This document shows, one piece after another, positions 8,637 to 10,059 of a stretch of DNA of 10,059 nucleotides (within the stretch, counting starts at the first letter, position 1; every line of letters begins with the position of its first letter). The position numbers and the translations under genes are program-made. The notes beneath the pieces were generated by a model, which was given only the letters and a program-made list of their open reading frames with translations, did not search any database and was not told the DNA's origin. This DNA comes from Bacillota bacterium (GTDB lineage: Bacteria > Bacillota > Clostridia > Lachnospirales > Cellulosilyticaceae). Location of the stretch: contig JAEXBC010000270.1 in NCBI GenBank assembly GCA_023457875.1, positions 1-10,059 on the forward strand, written 5' to 3'.

Positions 8637-8665
8637 ATTATAATATTTTCTGCCATTATTAACAA
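8637..8665 (-). promoter_or_regulatory. Promoter of the GH113-like gene
   Basis: On the - strand TTGTTA (8660-8665, 4/6) lies 17 bases before a perfect TATAAT (8637-8642). Transcription would start near 8630 and leave a leader of about 135 nt. No riboswitch or strong structure was recognised in that leader. Confidence 0.65.
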
Positions 8666-8715
8666 TCTACTTTCTATTTTTAATACTCATTAAATCAAAT
8701 TTATTACGTCATATG

Positions 8716-8755
8716 AAAAAAGATTACTCTGCACAAACCATGTTCAGAGTAATCT
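8716..8755 (-). terminator. Rho-independent terminator of cdaR
   Basis: An 11-bp perfect stem, AGATTACTCTG (8721-8731) with CAGAGTAATCT (8745-8755), has a 13-base loop and is followed on the - strand by a run of T (8720-8716). It lies 16 bases past the cdaR stop and separates cdaR from the genes downstream of it. Confidence 0.85.
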
Positions 8756-8771
8756 TCACTCTATTATCCTT

Positions 8772-10059
8772 CTACTCCTCTAGACTTGAGCCCTGTGAAG
8801 CCTGTGCCTGGGAACCGCTATGGGTAAGCTCATTTTCACCTTGTGAAACGGCTGCGTTTGGTTCCAGCTTCTCAATGCGAACATTAATATCAATTGGGCT
8901 ATTTACAACTCTAGCGTCCCTTGGCGGAACAATCACCAGTGGCAAACTATAATCTCCCTCCGTATAACCCGTTAAGTCTAAGACTGCCTCTATATCATCC
9001 TTTGTATAGGATAATAACCTGTCAGGAATAGCACTTAATATGACATTTATTGAAGGGGTTAATATTTCATACGTCAAATCCTCCCCTATACCTGTAATAC
9101 TCAGCTCTAATTCATTGGTTGCAATAGGGTAAGATAACTTTTCTTCTTTAACCACCTCTATGCTTACACTAACTTTGTCATCGATTTGTGTAATAACTCC
9201 TTCAGGTAATTTCATCTGGGCTTGAATGAGGTCTGTTTTTGTCAGTGTATCTAAACGGATTGGTTCTAGTTCAATTTCGTTAATATCCTGCAGTACCTCT
9301 GCCTTACCTATAATCACAACCTGTTTAGGTGAAACCATACTATTCGTTAATACATATCCTTCTTTCATTTCTCCAGTAAAATTGACCTTAATAGGTACTG
9401 TTTTTTGACTACCAATTGGCAATTTGACTTGCGCCTCAGAAACAGATAATTTGAGGCTAGTAATTTCTACCCCATCTGCATCAAAAAGCTTAATGGGTAT
9501 CTGCCCCACTAACTGATCCTCTGAGAAATCCTTTGCTTGTATCAGTACCTTTGCTTCAGACACACGATCAATTTCTGACTTTGCCCCTGTAATGGTTACC
9601 TTTTCTGGATAAATAACTGGCTTCCCATCACCAATTAAAGCATACTTGTCGGTAATATCACTGGCTATTTCATAGGTTATCTTCTGAACCTTGCTGTCAA
9701 TCTTATCAATAAGTATCTTAGTAACCTCAGGTGTTCTATCCTTTATACTGACTGAGTAACTATCCGTATTAATCTTAACTGAATAATTCGCGTTATCGGA
9801 AATAGAATCCCCACTTAGATGATCCATATAGTCCATAAGATTAAGGGTTGCCACAATGCTCTCCGGACGATTAACTAATTTGTCCGTTTCCAAACGTGGC
9901 CCACTGACCATTACCCTAAAATTCTGATTCAGAATTTCGTCCTTATTGGTAAGCTCATATCCCCTACTCTCTAATTCGTCTAATCCTACAATAACTACTT
10001 TAACTGATGATATAACTTGTGGCTGAACAGGATTTTGTGTATTAATAACAAAAATCCAG
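8772..10059 (-). CDS. cdaR: CdaR, YbbR-domain regulator of the c-di-AMP cyclase (5' end outside window)
   Basis: 428 residues are visible and the frame stays open to the right edge. The start is therefore outside the window, and the Met at 9911 is internal. The visible N-terminus reads WIFVINTQNPVQPQ, the end of the single membrane helix typical of CdaR, followed by extracellular YbbR repeats of about 80-90 residues rich in beta strands. Repeat markers include VVIVGLDEL, KVTITGAKSEID (about 104-115 of the stretch after 9911) and KQVVIIGKAEVLQDI. At least three, probably four, repeats are present. The C-terminus is a polar Gln/Ser/Glu-rich tail of about 25 residues (GENELTHSGSQAQASQGSS). CdaR binds the membrane cyclase CdaA and modulates c-di-AMP synthesis; cdaA would be expected just beyond the right edge. 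A strong terminator follows. Confidence 0.92.
   Translation of the reverse strand, partial: WIFVINTQNPVQPQVISSVKVVIVGLDELESRGYELTNKDEILNQNFRVMVSGPRLETDKLVNRPESIVATLNLMDYMDHLSGDSISDNANYSVKINTDSYSVSIKDRTPEVTKILIDKIDSKVQKITYEIASDITDKYALIGDGKPVIYPEKVTITGAKSEIDRVSEAKVLIQAKDFSEDQLVGQIPIKLFDADGVEITSLKLSVSEAQVKLPIGSQKTVPIKVNFTGEMKEGYVLTNSMVSPKQVVIIGKAEVLQDINEIELEPIRLDTLTKTDLIQAQMKLPEGVITQIDDKVSVSIEVVKEEKLSYPIATNELELSITGIGEDLTYEILTPSINVILSAIPDRLLSYTKDDIEAVLDLTGYTEGDYSLPLVIVPPRDARVVNSPIDINVRIEKLEPNAAVSQGENELTHSGSQAQASQGSSLEE

Noticed and set aside
8713..8952. 79-residue + strand open frame
   Set aside because: It starts in the cdaR terminator hairpin and runs antisense to the cdaR end. No RBS.
9909..9911. 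Internal Met as the cdaR start
   Set aside because: The frame continues upstream with typical CdaR sequence and the end of the membrane helix up to the window edge.

Overview
The window looks like a low-GC Gram-positive chromosome, probably a clostridium of the Lachnospiraceae type. The evidence is AT-rich sequence, strong GGAGG-type ribosome binding sites, TTGxxA-N17-TATAAT promoters, U-tract terminators, the cdaR/glmM pair, a Cu-amine-oxidase-N1 domain secreted protein, and a Tn4451/TndX-like large serine recombinase. The exact genus cannot be fixed from this sequence.

The left part (1 to about 4.3-4.5 kb, all on the + strand) is the right-hand portion of an integrated mobile element. It holds the last 29 codons of an unidentified gene, a zinc-ribbon protein of probable DUF6076 type, a RhuM-family gene, and a 603-residue large serine recombinase. 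The recombinase has its own extended -10 promoter and lies next to the presumed element end. The rhuM gene is preceded and interrupted by a set of odd-length palindromes. Three of them share the core TCGGRA-N-TYCCGA, and one of these is a perfect 25-base palindrome inside the coding sequence. This is the most unusual signal in the window.

The right part (about 4.5-10.06 kb) is ordinary chromosome. A secreted protein with four tandem Ig-like repeats and a C-terminal copper-amine-oxidase-N1 domain (+) converges on glmM (-) at a shared hairpin terminator. Further right, all on the - strand, are a cytoplasmic GH113-like protein and cdaR, which runs off the right edge. In many Firmicutes cdaA-cdaR-glmM is one operon linking c-di-AMP synthesis with amino-sugar/peptidoglycan precursor synthesis. 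Here a GH113-like gene sits between cdaR and glmM. cdaR has its own terminator, and both downstream genes have recognisable promoters, so the operon appears to be split into three transcription units. The GH113-like protein carries Gln where the family nucleophile Glu is expected, so it may not be a hydrolase.

No tRNA, rRNA, CRISPR array or insertion sequence was recognised. No stretch over 300 bases lacks a gene.
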